Assembly: GCF_010015445.1 (NCBI RefSeq)
Contig: NC_053121.1
Span: 29,368,434 to 29,432,433 of the forward strand
Reading direction: 5' to 3'
Length of the DNA stretch: 64,000 bases
Source of the DNA: Perca fluviatilis
Taxonomy: Eukaryota > Chordata > Actinopteri > Perciformes > Percidae
A program made the position numbers and the translations under genes. Within the stretch, counting starts at the first letter, position 1, and the number at the start of each line of letters is the position of its first letter. Below are positions 12,373 through 22,610 of this stretch, in pieces. The notes below the pieces were generated by a model. The model had not been told where the DNA came from. It made no database searches and saw only the letters and a list, made by a program, of their open reading frames with translations.

Positions 12373-13530
12373 TAGGGGTGAACGGATCACAAAACTCACG
12401 GTTCAGATCACTGTTTTGAGTCACGGATCGGATACATTTTTGGATCAACACAAAAAACAGGGGAATTTAAATGATGATTAAAAATGTAATAACAACCACT
12501 ACCAGTAAACGCAACACTTAGTCCCGTCTGTTAGTGGTGGGCGATACTGCAAAATTTGGTATTAATCCGATACCAAGTAAATACAGGTCCAGTATCACTG
12601 ATACTGATACGATTCTGGTTTCTTCTTAATAATTAAGGTAGATTCATCATCAAATTGCTAAATCTGAATGCATTTTCATGAACTAAGTGTTTTTGAGATT
12701 TTTCCTTTGGATTATCAATAAATTAAAACCCAGGACACAGTTTTCTTATGCTTGTATGAATTTGTTGTGTTACCACCCTATCTTACAGCCTTTTTACAAA
12801 TTATACAGCTTGCCGTTTTGGCCTGAAAATATAGTATAGCCACACAGCGCTCCTCTTCTTCTCTGCCATTCTTCTACTCCGTCTCTGTCCTGCTTTTGTG
12901 TTTGTGTGCTGCTGGCCGCTGCCGAGTCATGTGACGGTACAACATCAAATCACAAGAGGGAGGAGGAGAAGCAAAGTGTGCCTGCTCTGCGCTGTGAGTG
13001 GAGCGGCACTTGAAAGCAGCGGCACTTACCAAGACACAGCCAGCCAGGTCGCCTCTTTGATGAAACCGCAGCAGTGCATACTGGAGAGAAACCAAAACTA
13101 AAGTATCGATCTCATTACACTGGTATTAATCAATATCAATACCAGCGTTGGTATCGATATTTGGATCGATCCGCCCACCACTACCGTCTGTGTTGTTTTT
13201 CCGACAACAGTATTGACCAAGTGCTAGTTTGTGTCTTTTAGCTTATAGCTTAAGCAACAGACTGTAGTACGTTCCGCTGTTGGAACCCTCTACAGTGAAA
13301 TACAGTCACACTTTTATACCGTTTAACTGTCAGCATTTTAACCGAGTTACTACTGTAGCTATCCATTACCTGCTGTGTAACGTAGCGTGACATGCAGCGA
13401 TGTTTCTGTTGCCTATAACGTGGGTTTTGGAGCATTAGAGATTGTGTTGCCTGTATCTTTTCAGGACAAACACGCCTGTGTGGAAAGCGGACGCACAACA
13501 GCTGAAATGTTGTTTTGCGCATGAACGTAG
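12373..13530 (+). mobile_element. hAT-family non-autonomous element (middle layer)
   Basis: Left end TAGGGGTGAACGGATCAC is a hAT-style terminus, similar to TAGGGGTGGC of the complete element at 53560-54843. Its body is interrupted at 12532 by a younger hAT insertion and resumes at 13192 with TGTTGTTTTTCCGACAACAG. The resumed body (to about 13450) matches 26175-26340 inside another hAT element, through blocks such as CACAGTGAAATACAG and GCGATGTTTCTGTTGCCTAT. The right terminus and the target duplication could not be found. No transposase is visible. Confidence 0.55.
12532..13183. mobile_element. Complete nested hAT element (652 bp) with perfect 8-bp duplication
   Basis: Starts TAGTGGTGGGCGATAC and ends GATCCGCCCACCACTA, imperfect inverted ends rich in GATAC/GTATC. 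The 8 bases CCGTCTGT flank it on both sides (12524-12531 and 13184-13191), which is the target duplication length of hAT transposases. Removing it restores continuity of the host element. The interior shows a pair of overlapping frames near 12874-13101 with no transposase similarity, so it is non-autonomous. It inserted after the surrounding element and is the youngest layer. Confidence 0.88.
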
Positions 13531-13739
13531 TGTTTAAAATATACAGAGACTTCTTCTGAAATTTTTTTTGCAGTTTTGTAAGTTTTTATTTGTTTTTATA
13601 TATTAAAAAAAATATTGAACAGGTGGATTCCAAAGGGGGCAACAAGAGACCACGAAATGGTTGCCAATTGACCTAATTTGGTTGCCAAGGGCAACTGGGC
13701 AACCGGGTAACTGTTACTGTCGAGCCCTGTGTGCCTACT

Positions 13740-14770
13740 TTCAATCAGGGGATTAACAAGTATTATTACAAATGATTAACGGTTCCACAGAAATAAATTA
13801 TATAAAAAAATTCTTTTGTATTCTGATGTTTTTTTAAATGACAATTTTTTTTTTTATTGACTTTTGCAGTCAGTTTCACAGACGGTCTGTTGTTAATGTG
13901 TTCGTGAAAGCAAGAGAGAGCAAGAGAGAAGAGGGGGGAGAGTAGGGGCTCTGAGTGAATCAATGCACTGCAATTAAATACCCTTTTACCCATTTTTAAT
14001 AGTAAAAAAAAAAATAGAAAATCTATACGTGGTGGTCGATGTGTGTGGTCGCAGGCCGCCACAAATAAATCAATGTAGAGGAAACACTGAACACAACTAA
14101 ACAAATTATTTTAAAGTAACTGAAAAGATAAATGAAGATTTATAAACAAGTAAATTACTGTGGGTGGTTACAATAACTGGGTCACCTTGCATTATAATGC
14201 AATCTTACACAGTATCACATTAATAACAAGAACAAATTCTAGCATTTGTACAGGTTTATAATAAAGGAACACCATGTCCATGGATGAGAAATTAGCCCAG
14301 TTCCTTTGTTTTTGGGCGTGTGTGCTTTTAAGTTCAGTCACTATATTCATCTGTCCATGCATGTTCGTTTATACTTGTTATTTCTAGTGTCTCATATGAA
14401 AATAAAAGACAGATACAATTGAAATAACTTTTGTTTCGACTTCGTTACGTACATGTGTCTCCATTAGATTGCAAACTGATTGCATCCGTCTACATGCAAA
14501 TCAGCATAAGCCCCACTCCAGTCTAGAGGGTGGTGTAAATTCAACTGGAGCTGCTAATAGAATATAATATAATTTGTTAGCTATGAACTAAACAAAGCAT
14601 ATTTCAGGGCTAGCCCATGCCCACACAGATTATTCAGTGGTAGCACTGATCAAAGTTCAGATAAACACTGTAACAACTTTATACACCTTCTGTATGATCA
14701 TATGTGTTGAAATAGCTGAAGCCGCTTTCTTCCAGTACCGTTAATAAGACTAAATCTAATGTAGCTCAGC
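13740..14770. other. Non-coding stretch, no gene seen
   Basis: Contains a purine-rich patch near 13910-13945 and several short A or T runs. A minus-strand frame of 112 codons (13766-14104) has biased, lysine-rich composition and no recognisable domain. Confidence 0.5.
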
Positions 14771-14779
14771 GAAAATTCT

Positions 14780-15300
14780 TTCAGGAAGACTTAACAAGTA
14801 ATCAGTCCCTCCTAAAGCGAATCAGCGCTGGAGGCGTTCACCTTCTGATAAACCAATCAGGAACGGCTAAGGATCCCATAGGGCAATCACAACATCTCAT
14901 CACTGGTTTAAAAAGCTGCTTCTCTCCCTGTGCTATCAGCTGTCATTTCAGGAAGATGTTGTCCCTCCTCCTCCCCTTCCACCTCCCGTGCTGGTGGTTC
15001 TCCGGCTGTCGCTCCGATGCCTCCTAGGTCTGGTTTTCCGGCTTCTCCGCCACCACCGGTGTCTGGATTCCATCGGGGGGTTACATTTTGTTCACTACCC
15101 CTACATTAATTTATTAATATATTAAATGTATTAATAACGATGGAGTCCAATCTCCAATACATTGTACACTACATGCTGTGGTATATTAAAACCTTTTGCA
15201 TATCTGCAAACAAGTCTCTCCTGATTGAAATAGTATTACTTCAGATGCCGATACCGCAGGGGATAGACCCTGTAATAGCTACTTGCACAAATCTCTTACT
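14780..15300 (+). mobile_element. GC-rich LTR-like or promoter-like repeat, tentative
   Basis: A GC-rich block (14930-15080) follows a TATA-like GTTTAAAAAGC near 14906 and is followed by an AT-rich run of ATTAAT units and GATGGAGTCCAATCTCC near 15139. I recall this layout from fish dispersed retroelement copies, perhaps an LTR or a DIRS/Ngaro terminal repeat, but cannot name the family. No flanking direct repeat, primer-binding site or coding region was found. An unmethylated promoter of a gene outside the window is an alternative. Confidence 0.3.
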
Positions 15301-15604
15301 GACATATTTACACTTGAAGGAGTACCATGTATGTGTCTAGAAAAGAAGAAGGATGCAGTTACACCTTTTTAACATCTGGCTAGAATGTGTCTCATACCAC
15401 CTTCTGCCTTAAATGCATCTTGGTTCTGTTAAGACTGTTAGAGCTTGTTGCTAGGTCTCAACCAGCAACACATCCTCATACCTAAACAACATTATAGGTC
15501 GATTTTCAAAGAATCCCAAGACATAACATAGGACCGTTCTATTTACTGCCACACAGTGGCAGTTTAATCATGTGACCATTCTATTTGACATAATGGCCGC
15601 AGTT
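15301..15604. other. Non-coding stretch between two repeats
   Basis: Nothing recognisable; it ends in the TTAA used by the next element. Confidence 0.5.
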
Positions 15605-15608
15605 TTAA

Positions 15609-17569
15609 AGCGGTGATAGAATGCAAAACCGATTTTACCCTGTCATAGTTGAATAACGACAGTTTGGTGGGTAAATAGGACATACATAGAAGCTCAAAAT
15701 CCCACTGACACCCCTTTACTATGAAAATCTCATATTTTGAAACTGCCGCTGAAAACGGGCGAATCCCAACAAAGCTGAGTTGCTTGCGTAAGTATCTCAA
15801 AATCCGGAACCTTAAGAGAACAGTCACGCCCCAACATTTACATAGGCTACACAACTGACCTGAGATCAGGTAGTTTTCTGAATCTTGCTAGGTCACGCAG
15901 ATCTCTGCTATTCCATTACAAAATTCACTTCTGAAACTTTTTTATGCGAGAATCAACCATATAAAGCTCGAATATGGGCCGCTTTACGAAAATGGATGGC
16001 TAATTGCAAATTTTCTCCGACTGTGTGTCGGAGTTTAGTGCCGGTGTTGGTGCTGCATGGGTTGCTACATCGCCACCCTGACCACAGTGTCAGCGAGCTT
16101 GTTACGCCCGCAATCTTTTACCGCAGCCCGCAGGTTCCAGTAAATCTTATAATGGGTATGTGTGTTGAGTTATTTAAACAAACAATCGGGGAAATAAACG
16201 CCTCTTGTCCGCGAGTCTCATTGATACAGCCGCGGTGAGATGGAGTCCATCAATGAGAGCTAGCTAGCCTCCTCCTAACTCTGACATTCACAAAAATACA
16301 TTCAATTGAAATCCGAAATCGGACAAGTGTTAGCTAAGCTTTGTAAGACCTTGAGGAACCTGTAATATTCATGCCGTGACGAAATTCAAACTGTAAATAT
16401 ACTTTAGTTATGCGAAAGTGAGCAAGCTGCGGTATTTCCCCATTGTAATGAATGGGACATATAGCAAGCAGCTGCTCGTCCTACAAAGACGCCCGCGCGT
16501 TCATAAAAATGCCTTAAAATAAAAGGACTACCGGTTAGCTTTATAAGACATTGGGGAATGATGTTGTATAAGTGGCGTGACGAAATTCAAACTGTAAATA
16601 TAATTTAGTTATGGCGACAATGTAGCTAGCTAGCTGCGGTATTTCCCCATTGTAATGAATGGGACATATAGCAAGCAGCTGTTCGTCCTACAAAGACGCC
16701 TTGCGTTCATAAAAATGCCTTAAAATCAAATCGGACACAATGGTTAGCTTTATAAGACATTGGGGAATGAGTTGTATAAGTGGCGTGACGAAATTCAAAC
16801 TGTAAATATAATTTAGTTATGGCGACAATGTAGCTAGCTAGCTGCGGTATTTCCCCATTGTAATGAATTGGACAATATAGCAAGCAGCGCTGCTGTCCTA
16901 CAAAGGACTCCGCGTTCATAAAAATGCCTTAAAATCAAATCGGACACAACGGTTAGCTTTATAAGACATTGGGACATTCAAAACCGTAAATGTATTATTT
17001 ATAGATAGAGTTATGCCGGCAGCTGGCCGCGGAGCCCCGTATGCAGTATCCACAAAGGGTGACTTTGCCCTGGGTATGGAGCCCAGCAGGCTGTCGCTTT
17101 CTCGTCAGACTGTGTGGAGCTCCTAAAGTCCGACACGTCTTACCAAATTTGCAATTAGCCATCAATTTTTGTAAAACGGCCCATATTTGAGCTTTATATA
17201 GTTGATTTCTCGCTTAAAAACGTCTCTGAAGTGAATTTGGTAATGAAACATTGCAGTGTCTGGAATATGAGATTCTGTCGCTTCTCTAATGTATGTGTAT
17301 TGGGGATTCGCTCAACCAATCAGCGCGCGTCTCTAATGTCTGCGTATGGCAAGTCGCTCAACCAATCACCGCGCAGCTCATCTAAATATTCATGACCATA
17401 CCATATTTGGAAGAAAAGCTCTTGTTACAAATAGGGCCAAAACACAGGGATGCATAAGGGCCAATAAAATATCAACCAGGCCATTTTCAGCCCAACCAAT
17501 GTTACATACCCCATTAGGAGACCATAAGGAACAGTGTGAAATACCCTATATAATCATTCTATCACCCCT
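15609..17569. mobile_element. TTAA-flanked DNA element, 1,961 bp, non-autonomous
   Basis: TTAA at 15605-15608 and at 17570-17573 bracket inverted ends: AGCGGTGATAGAATG on the left and CATTCTATCACCCCT on the right. A second, subterminal pair of inverted arms, about 120 bases each, lies at about 15919-16040 and 17110-17240 and shares TTGCAATTAGCCAT. TTAA duplication is the signature of piggyBac-type transposases, so that superfamily is the best guess, but no transposase remains. The middle carries a tandem array listed separately. Near 17280-17385 a short CGCTCAACCAATCA unit is repeated twice. The truncated copy at 5130 is its closest relative here. The element ends 43 bases before the next TTAA element begins. 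Confidence 0.8.
16330..17010 (+). repeat. Tandem array of about 205-bp units inside the TTAA element
   Basis: The marker GTGACGAAATTCAAACTGTA occurs at 16376, 16577 and 16785, giving periods of 201 and 208; a shortened fourth unit has ATTCAAAACCGTAAATG near 16974. Each unit also carries TATTTCCCCATTGTAATGAA, GACATATAGCAAGCAGC or a close variant, CGTTCATAAAAATGCCTTAA and GGTTAGCTTTATAAGACATT. Copies 2 and 3 are the most alike, with repeated GCTAGCTAGCTGC in both. Copy 1 is more diverged and copy 4 is cut short. Confidence 0.9.
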
Positions 17570-17612
17570 TTAAACCAACATGTAGTAAACATTGTGAAAC
17601 GGAACTAGTTAA

Positions 17613-18431
17613 AGGGTAACTACCTTTTTTTTTCAACCTGGACCCTATTTTCCTATGTTTTTGTGTCTAAGTGACTGATGGGAACAATAATCTTTGAAAT
17701 TGGTCCAGTATTAAGCAAGATCGCTGCAGTCGGCAGCGGTGAGACAAGCTACAATGTAAGTTAATAGGGCAATTGTAAAGCTTGTATTTACATTCACAAA
17801 TGTGCTCGTTTTGCCACTGACAGGCTCAGATTAATATTCTGTCTGACGTTATGGAAAGGATTTCTAAGGAGGTCGACCTTTCTGTTAAAGAGTATGTTGT
17901 AGAGCATGTAAATAAACAGCAGTTTTAGCAGCGTAAAATACACATAATTCAAAGTCGACAGAAACAAAATACAACTATGAAAAGCCTTTTTGGGTAATCT
18001 TTCCACTTTTCCAACTATCACAACTCTAGTTTTGGTTGACATAAACACAGAGTTAACCAATTTACATGTGAAAATACGTCAGCTCTACACACGTTAAAGT
18101 ATTGCTTTTTTAAATGGAGTATAATGGGTTTAGCGTCAGCAACTTCAGAACTGTTTCTGGTTAAACAAAAAAGGTCTCAAAGATGTTTTAAAGGTCTATC
18201 TCTGAAGGGATCCTTTCCATTATGTTGTCAGACATTTGAATAATAATCTGAGCCTGTGTAGTGGCAAAACGAGCACTTTTGTGAAGGTAAATACAAGCTG
18301 GACAATTGCCCTATTAACTTACATTGCAGCTTGTTTTGCCGCTGCCGACTGCAGCGATCTTGCTTAATACTGGACCAATGTCACTTAGACACAAAAACAT
18401 GAGAAAAGTGGACAAAAACGGTAGTTACCCT
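17613..18431. mobile_element. TTAA-flanked fold-back element, 819 bp, arms of roughly 240-270 bp
   Basis: TTAA lies at 17609-17612 and 18432-18435. The ends are AGGGTAACTACC and GGTAGTTACCCT. The inverted match goes far beyond the tips: TGTTTTTGTGTCTAAGTGAC, TTGGTCCAGTATTAAGCAAG, CGCTGCAGTCGGCAGCGG, TAAGTTAATAGGGCAATTGT, GTGCTCGTTTTGCCACT and ATGGAAAGGAT all recur in reverse on the right side (about 18190-18431). The two arms differ by small insertions and substitutions, so they have aged. The unpaired middle is about 300 bases without coding content. A MITE/fold-back derivative of a TTAA-using (piggyBac-type) transposon is the best reading. Confidence 0.85.
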
Positions 18432-18469
18432 TTAAGATTAGGCAACAACAATTACTTATTCAGGGTTAG

Positions 18470-19034
18470 TGAAACATTGGGGATTGGCTTAAAATGAGTC
18501 ACGTAAAACTACTTAAATGAGGACGTAACATCAAGGACGTCATTGTCCAACGCATTACCATGAACGGGTTTGCACGATATCGTACGAAAATGTATGCACA
18601 CCAATTCGAATTACAGTGCTTTACTTTTCGTGGCAATATGTACGAATGGATCATGAGAACAGGCTGCATTGTGTCACAGACTAAAGTCCGTAAAACTCGG
18701 TTATATTCACTTTTAGTTTTATCTCCTGAGTGAAAGTACTGTGTTTCTTTGACCCATCCACCACCCCAACCTCCCTCCTTATGTGGAATTTGGCACTCTC
18801 GCGATAATTACTACAGCCATGAGAGGACGCCGTCTAACAAGAAATTGTTGGTCATTATTAGCTGCTTGCATAATCGACCACATTGTCGTTTTCTGGGTGA
18901 GGACAGCTGTTTCTGCCTCTCACCCTCTGCCCACTTCTCAACCTTTGTCTTATTTTGAACAGTCTAGTTTTTGCGGTCTAGTTTGAGTTAGTCTCACATT
19001 GCCAGACCTTCCTTCACAGCGCTGCCTGTTATGT
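18470..19034. mobile_element. Dispersed repeat fragments, teleost type
   Basis: 18570-18660 (GCACGATATCGTACGAAAAT, CGTGGCAATATGTACGAATG) and 18740-18830 read like a repeat I remember from many fish loci. At 18990 a separate piece begins AGTCTCACATTGCCAGACCT and matches the first 35 or so bases of the repeat at 36520-36968 almost exactly, then diverges. Family names and full borders are not known to me. Confidence 0.45.
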
Positions 19035-19171
19035 GCTCGACACCTGCTGTTCAACACATTTAATGCCTTTTGATAAACTTTGTTCAACTTGGTGTTAACA
19101 GGAGCATTTCAATTGAGCTAATTGCTTTGGAATAAAACATTGTAAAGGTTAAATCAAAGTGACACATTTAA

Positions 19172-19173
19172 CA

Positions 19174-19226
<53 letters not shown>

Positions 19227-19232
19227 ACACAC
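19172..19232. repeat. (CT)n microsatellite running into (CA)n
   Basis: Mostly CT dinucleotides with one TTT interruption, ending in a short CACACA run. Confidence 0.92.
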
Positions 19233-21380
19233 ACAATCAACTATGTAAAGGCTAGGGGTGTGCTTGTGTGCATCATTCAGCGTGACCTTTGGTTCTGCAG
19301 AAACCGTAATTCCATGTGTTGATAATTGAGTTGATCTCATTACAGTAGGAGCCCTCCCACTTTGTGGAGCATTGCCTCAACAGCACTTAAGGCCTAACGT
19401 TTTCTGAGGCAGTTAAAGTGGAGAACATGCTAGCAATGGGGGAAAATGGGTTTAGGGGTGTGATTGTGTGTCAGCCTGCAAATCAACCTTTACCCTGGCT
19501 GGCAGTCTGGAGTGAGAATTAAAGTACAAGTAGGTTTTCCTTTTTATGATCTTGTTGTACAAAACAACTATAAATCTGCATAGGTTTTATTAGGGTCACT
19601 GTTTAATAACGAATTTTGGGCATGGCCCTGGCTTTTAGGTCTCAGTGGGCTGCTTACTTATTGATTGGAGCAAGTCACCATAGTAACTACTTCACGACTA
19701 TTCTGCTTATACGGAGCAAGTTAAGTTCAATCCTTTGAAATGCTGCACCATTCAAGCAAAAAACAAAAAAGACCATTCCAAAAATATTGTGTTGGGCTAT
19801 ATGTTATAATGACCCCCACTATTGCACCAGCCACTTTTATTCTAGCATGGATAGCAACAACTCCTGGGGATACAAGCTAGTTTTAAGCAGTAGAGGCATT
19901 TTTTTGTATGTCTATCACTACAACAAGAATCTGATTAAGTGCATAGCACACATAATAATTTAATGTGGAGTTCCTCATTAAAAATCAACTAATTGTATAG
20001 TTTTCTGACTTGTGCACCTGCACTGTGGGCACAGATGGTGTGGCCTCTCTTCAGCTCTGTTAGTTGTCTTGTGATGAACAGGAAACACATTAACACAGGA
20101 GTCGCATGGCTTTTTTCAGGTCCTAGTTTCCCCCAGGGCTACGTTGAACAGTGTCTGCATCCTTTTGTTCTCATTATAGGGCCATCAGTGCCCCATCATC
20201 AGTGTGGACTCCCAAGCTCCAACATACCAAGACAGCCTAACCTTATAAATCACCCGTTAAATATGTACTACAGCCTAAAAATAACGTAATAGTGCTGCCA
20301 AAAAACAGCTTTGTTAATTGTAAAGAAAAACTCATTTTAGGAAATCTAAACTTTTTAGTAGAAAAAAAGTGAGCACACATATAAAAGTACTGATTACTAG
20401 ATCTTTTACAACTGACAATTGCCGCTGACTAGTATTCAACCTAATATGAGCCACTGTTTGTACCACTGTTTAAGATTTCAATAACATGTATGTTTTTTTC
20501 TGTGTACCTAATGTGTTCTAATGTGAGATAAGGCTCATTAGCTTATCAATGCTTAGGCGCATACAGAAACAAAAATTGGACTCTTGTGTTTTACCACTTG
20601 AGGCTGGTTACACAAGAACTTCTCAATTAATTAAGAGCAAGGCAGTTTGTTGGCACTGATAAGCTTCCAAGTAACTATAGCGATGTCTGAAGTTTATCTC
20701 AGGAAGGGTGATTTTATTGACATTTATATCGACAAAAAAAGAAGTAAGCAAACTGCAGGTTAGTACTGAATTACACTGAGTGTAGGAGTAACTGACAAGA
20801 CTGTGAAAAAAGAAAAGACAGTTGGAAGGTTATGTCTCTGTGAAAAGTTTTTAGCTCAAACTAAAAGTGGCAAACAATTCAGCCCTATTACTAAATTCCT
20901 TATTCAGACGCCATCTCTATGCTAATACCGAATCAATGAGGTCTTCACCAAATGCAAAGCCTGAACGCAAAAGGGCAACAAAAAAAAGTGGCAAAGCCAC
21001 AGGGCAAATGTCCTGAATTTGCAAGCAGCTGAAACCAAATTATCCCAGTGAAACAATATAAGATTCATTGACGTATGGTCACACAACCCCATCCTGATTG
21101 TAGGATCAGGATCATGGCTGTGGTCTGTGGGATAAAACTAAAGCACCCGGAAGAAAACCCACGCATAGAGGGTGAGAACATGAAACTCCACACGGTTTTT
21201 GTTCAAATAGTGTGTCCAATATCAGAGATAAAACTACAAACTTTCTTGTCAATAAGCCACTGAAAAACCACCATATGCTAGTTTGCTTTATTAATAACAA
21301 ACTTGAACCGTAACATTAGCATTTACTAAAAACTATTAGTGATCAGCTATTTGAGGAAATTACTTCAACTACTTAAAAAT
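19233..21380. other. Non-coding stretch, no gene seen
   Basis: Frames are short and unrecognised, and no inverted ends or tandem arrays were noticed. Its right edge is the pre-insertion flank of the LINE that follows. Confidence 0.55.
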
Positions 21381-21392
21381 GTAGTATTAATT

Positions 21393-22202
21393 TCCTGCGT
21401 GAGGATTGGTGTCCAGGATTTATGCTAAACTAATGCAGGTATCTGTAGGACAACTCCCAATAGTAAAGAAATGGGAACGAGAGTTGAGCTCAGAGGGGAA
21501 TGTAATTAATTGGGAGACAGTTTGAGACAACATTTCCCATTGTTCTAAGAACCCAAATCACCAGCAGATCCACTTCAACATATGCCATAGGACATATTGG
21601 ACTCCTCAGAAGAGATACGTCTCTAATGTCATTCCCACTCCCTACTGCACGTGGTCTGGGAGTGTGAACAGGTGCATGAGTTTTGAAATAAAACAACATC
21701 AATAATATCTGATGTGATAGGATGTTGAATTCCTACTGACCCGATTGTTTTGTTACTTAATGACGACTCTAAATTACATCTGCTTTTGAGACAGAAGAAA
21801 ATTTGGCTATAGCCGGCTCAACCGCGGCCAAGAAAATGATAGGTCAGCGCTGGATCCCCCCCCACTCGCTTTGGATAAAACAGTGGTTGCCGTATTTTCT
21901 GGACATAGTTATGCTTGAGCTCTCTACAGCAAGGATTAACAAAGCCAAGTCATCGACTATAGACCTATGGAAAGGCACAGCAGCACAAGTATCAGCCCTA
22001 ATGATCTCAACATCACAAGAAGTAGAGGAGAGTGACTAGGCACGGTGTGATTTCTGTTTCTGTTTATTTGTTTTTGTTTTTGTTTTCTTTTCCTCGAGAC
22101 TGTGCAGGGTGGGAGAGGGTGGTTGTTCTTGTTCAAGTGTGTTTGTCTGTTCTAAATGTTTGAAATGAAAGAAATAATAAAAAATTGATCTTAAAAAAAA
22201 AA
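21393..22202 (+). mobile_element. 5'-truncated L1/Tx1-like LINE (ORF2 C-terminus and 3' UTR) with 12-bp target duplication
   Basis: Two frames encode the tail of an L1-type ORF2. From about 21400 to 21690 the frame reads RIYAKL, GQLPIVKKWEREL, then after a stop DNISHCSKNPNHQQIHFNIC and HRTYWTPQKRY. From 21803 a second frame reads AAKKMIGQRWIPPHSLWIKQ, then ELSTARINKAKSSTIDLW. These are conserved C-terminal segments of fish L1-like elements beyond the reverse transcriptase. A stop codon and a frame change between them show it is dead. A 3' UTR ends in AAATTGATCTT and an A-run at about 22190-22202. GTAGTATTAATT flanks it at 21381-21392 and 22203-22214, a target duplication that fixes both ends. 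Reverse transcriptase and endonuclease domains are absent because of the truncation. Confidence 0.85.
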
Positions 22203-22347
22203 GTAGTATTAATTAATTGCCAGAGACAAGGTAAGTCGGACAGTATTAAGAGACGCAATGTATTGTTATGTTGAATACTATTAAAAGCAGTTGTTAAAGG
22301 TGAGGGAAATGTGGTTGAAATGGGGTGACGCCTGCGAGCTAGTTCCG

Positions 22348-22610
22348 GCCCTTGCTCAGACCACACAACATCTTCAAATTCGGCCTTCATTTTTATCTCA
22401 ATTACACATCTGTAAAGTTTCATGACTGTATTTTGCATGGTTATCAGGCCAGGTGTGTAAAGTGTGTTGGCCAAGTCTCCTTCCCTGCTGTTTACCCCCG
22501 TATTTCTGGTGCCCTTGCTCGGACCACACCCATCTTCAAACTCCGCCTTCATTTTGATCTCAACTACACACCTGTAAAGTTCCGTGACTGTATCTTGTAT
22601 GGTTGCGACG
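22348..22610. repeat. Imperfect tandem duplication, period 163
   Basis: GCCCTTGCTC at 22348 recurs at 22511 with the following text: CTTCAAA-TCGGCCTTCATTTT against CTTCAAA-TCCGCCTTCATTTT, then CACA-CTGTAAAGTT and GACTGTAT-TTG-ATGGTT. About 95 bases are clearly duplicated; the spacer AGGTGTGTAAAGTGTGTTGG lies between the copies. This pattern fits the 3' region of a LINE family that carries short internal repeats, but I cannot name it. Confidence 0.75.

Larger units (their letters stand above)
12190..13727. mobile_element. Outer (oldest) element of a nested hAT cluster, tentative
   Basis: GGTTGCC-rich text flanks the two inner elements on both sides: GTGGTTGCCAGGCTTGGCAA near 12195 and TGGTTGCCAAGGGCAACTGG near 13678. 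The right side ends GTCGAGCCCTG at about 13717-13727, a terminus I associate with a fish hAT family. The left terminus and an 8-bp duplication are not visible, so the borders are approximate and the outer element may be two unrelated fragments. Confidence 0.35.

Noticed and set aside
14900..15080. CpG-island promoter of a gene
   Set aside because: GC-rich but not followed by a plausible exon, and the text resembles a dispersed fish repeat; kept as a tentative retroelement end.
19172..19232. GAGA-type regulatory element
   Set aside because: The CT tract is an ordinary microsatellite with no adjacent gene or promoter signal.
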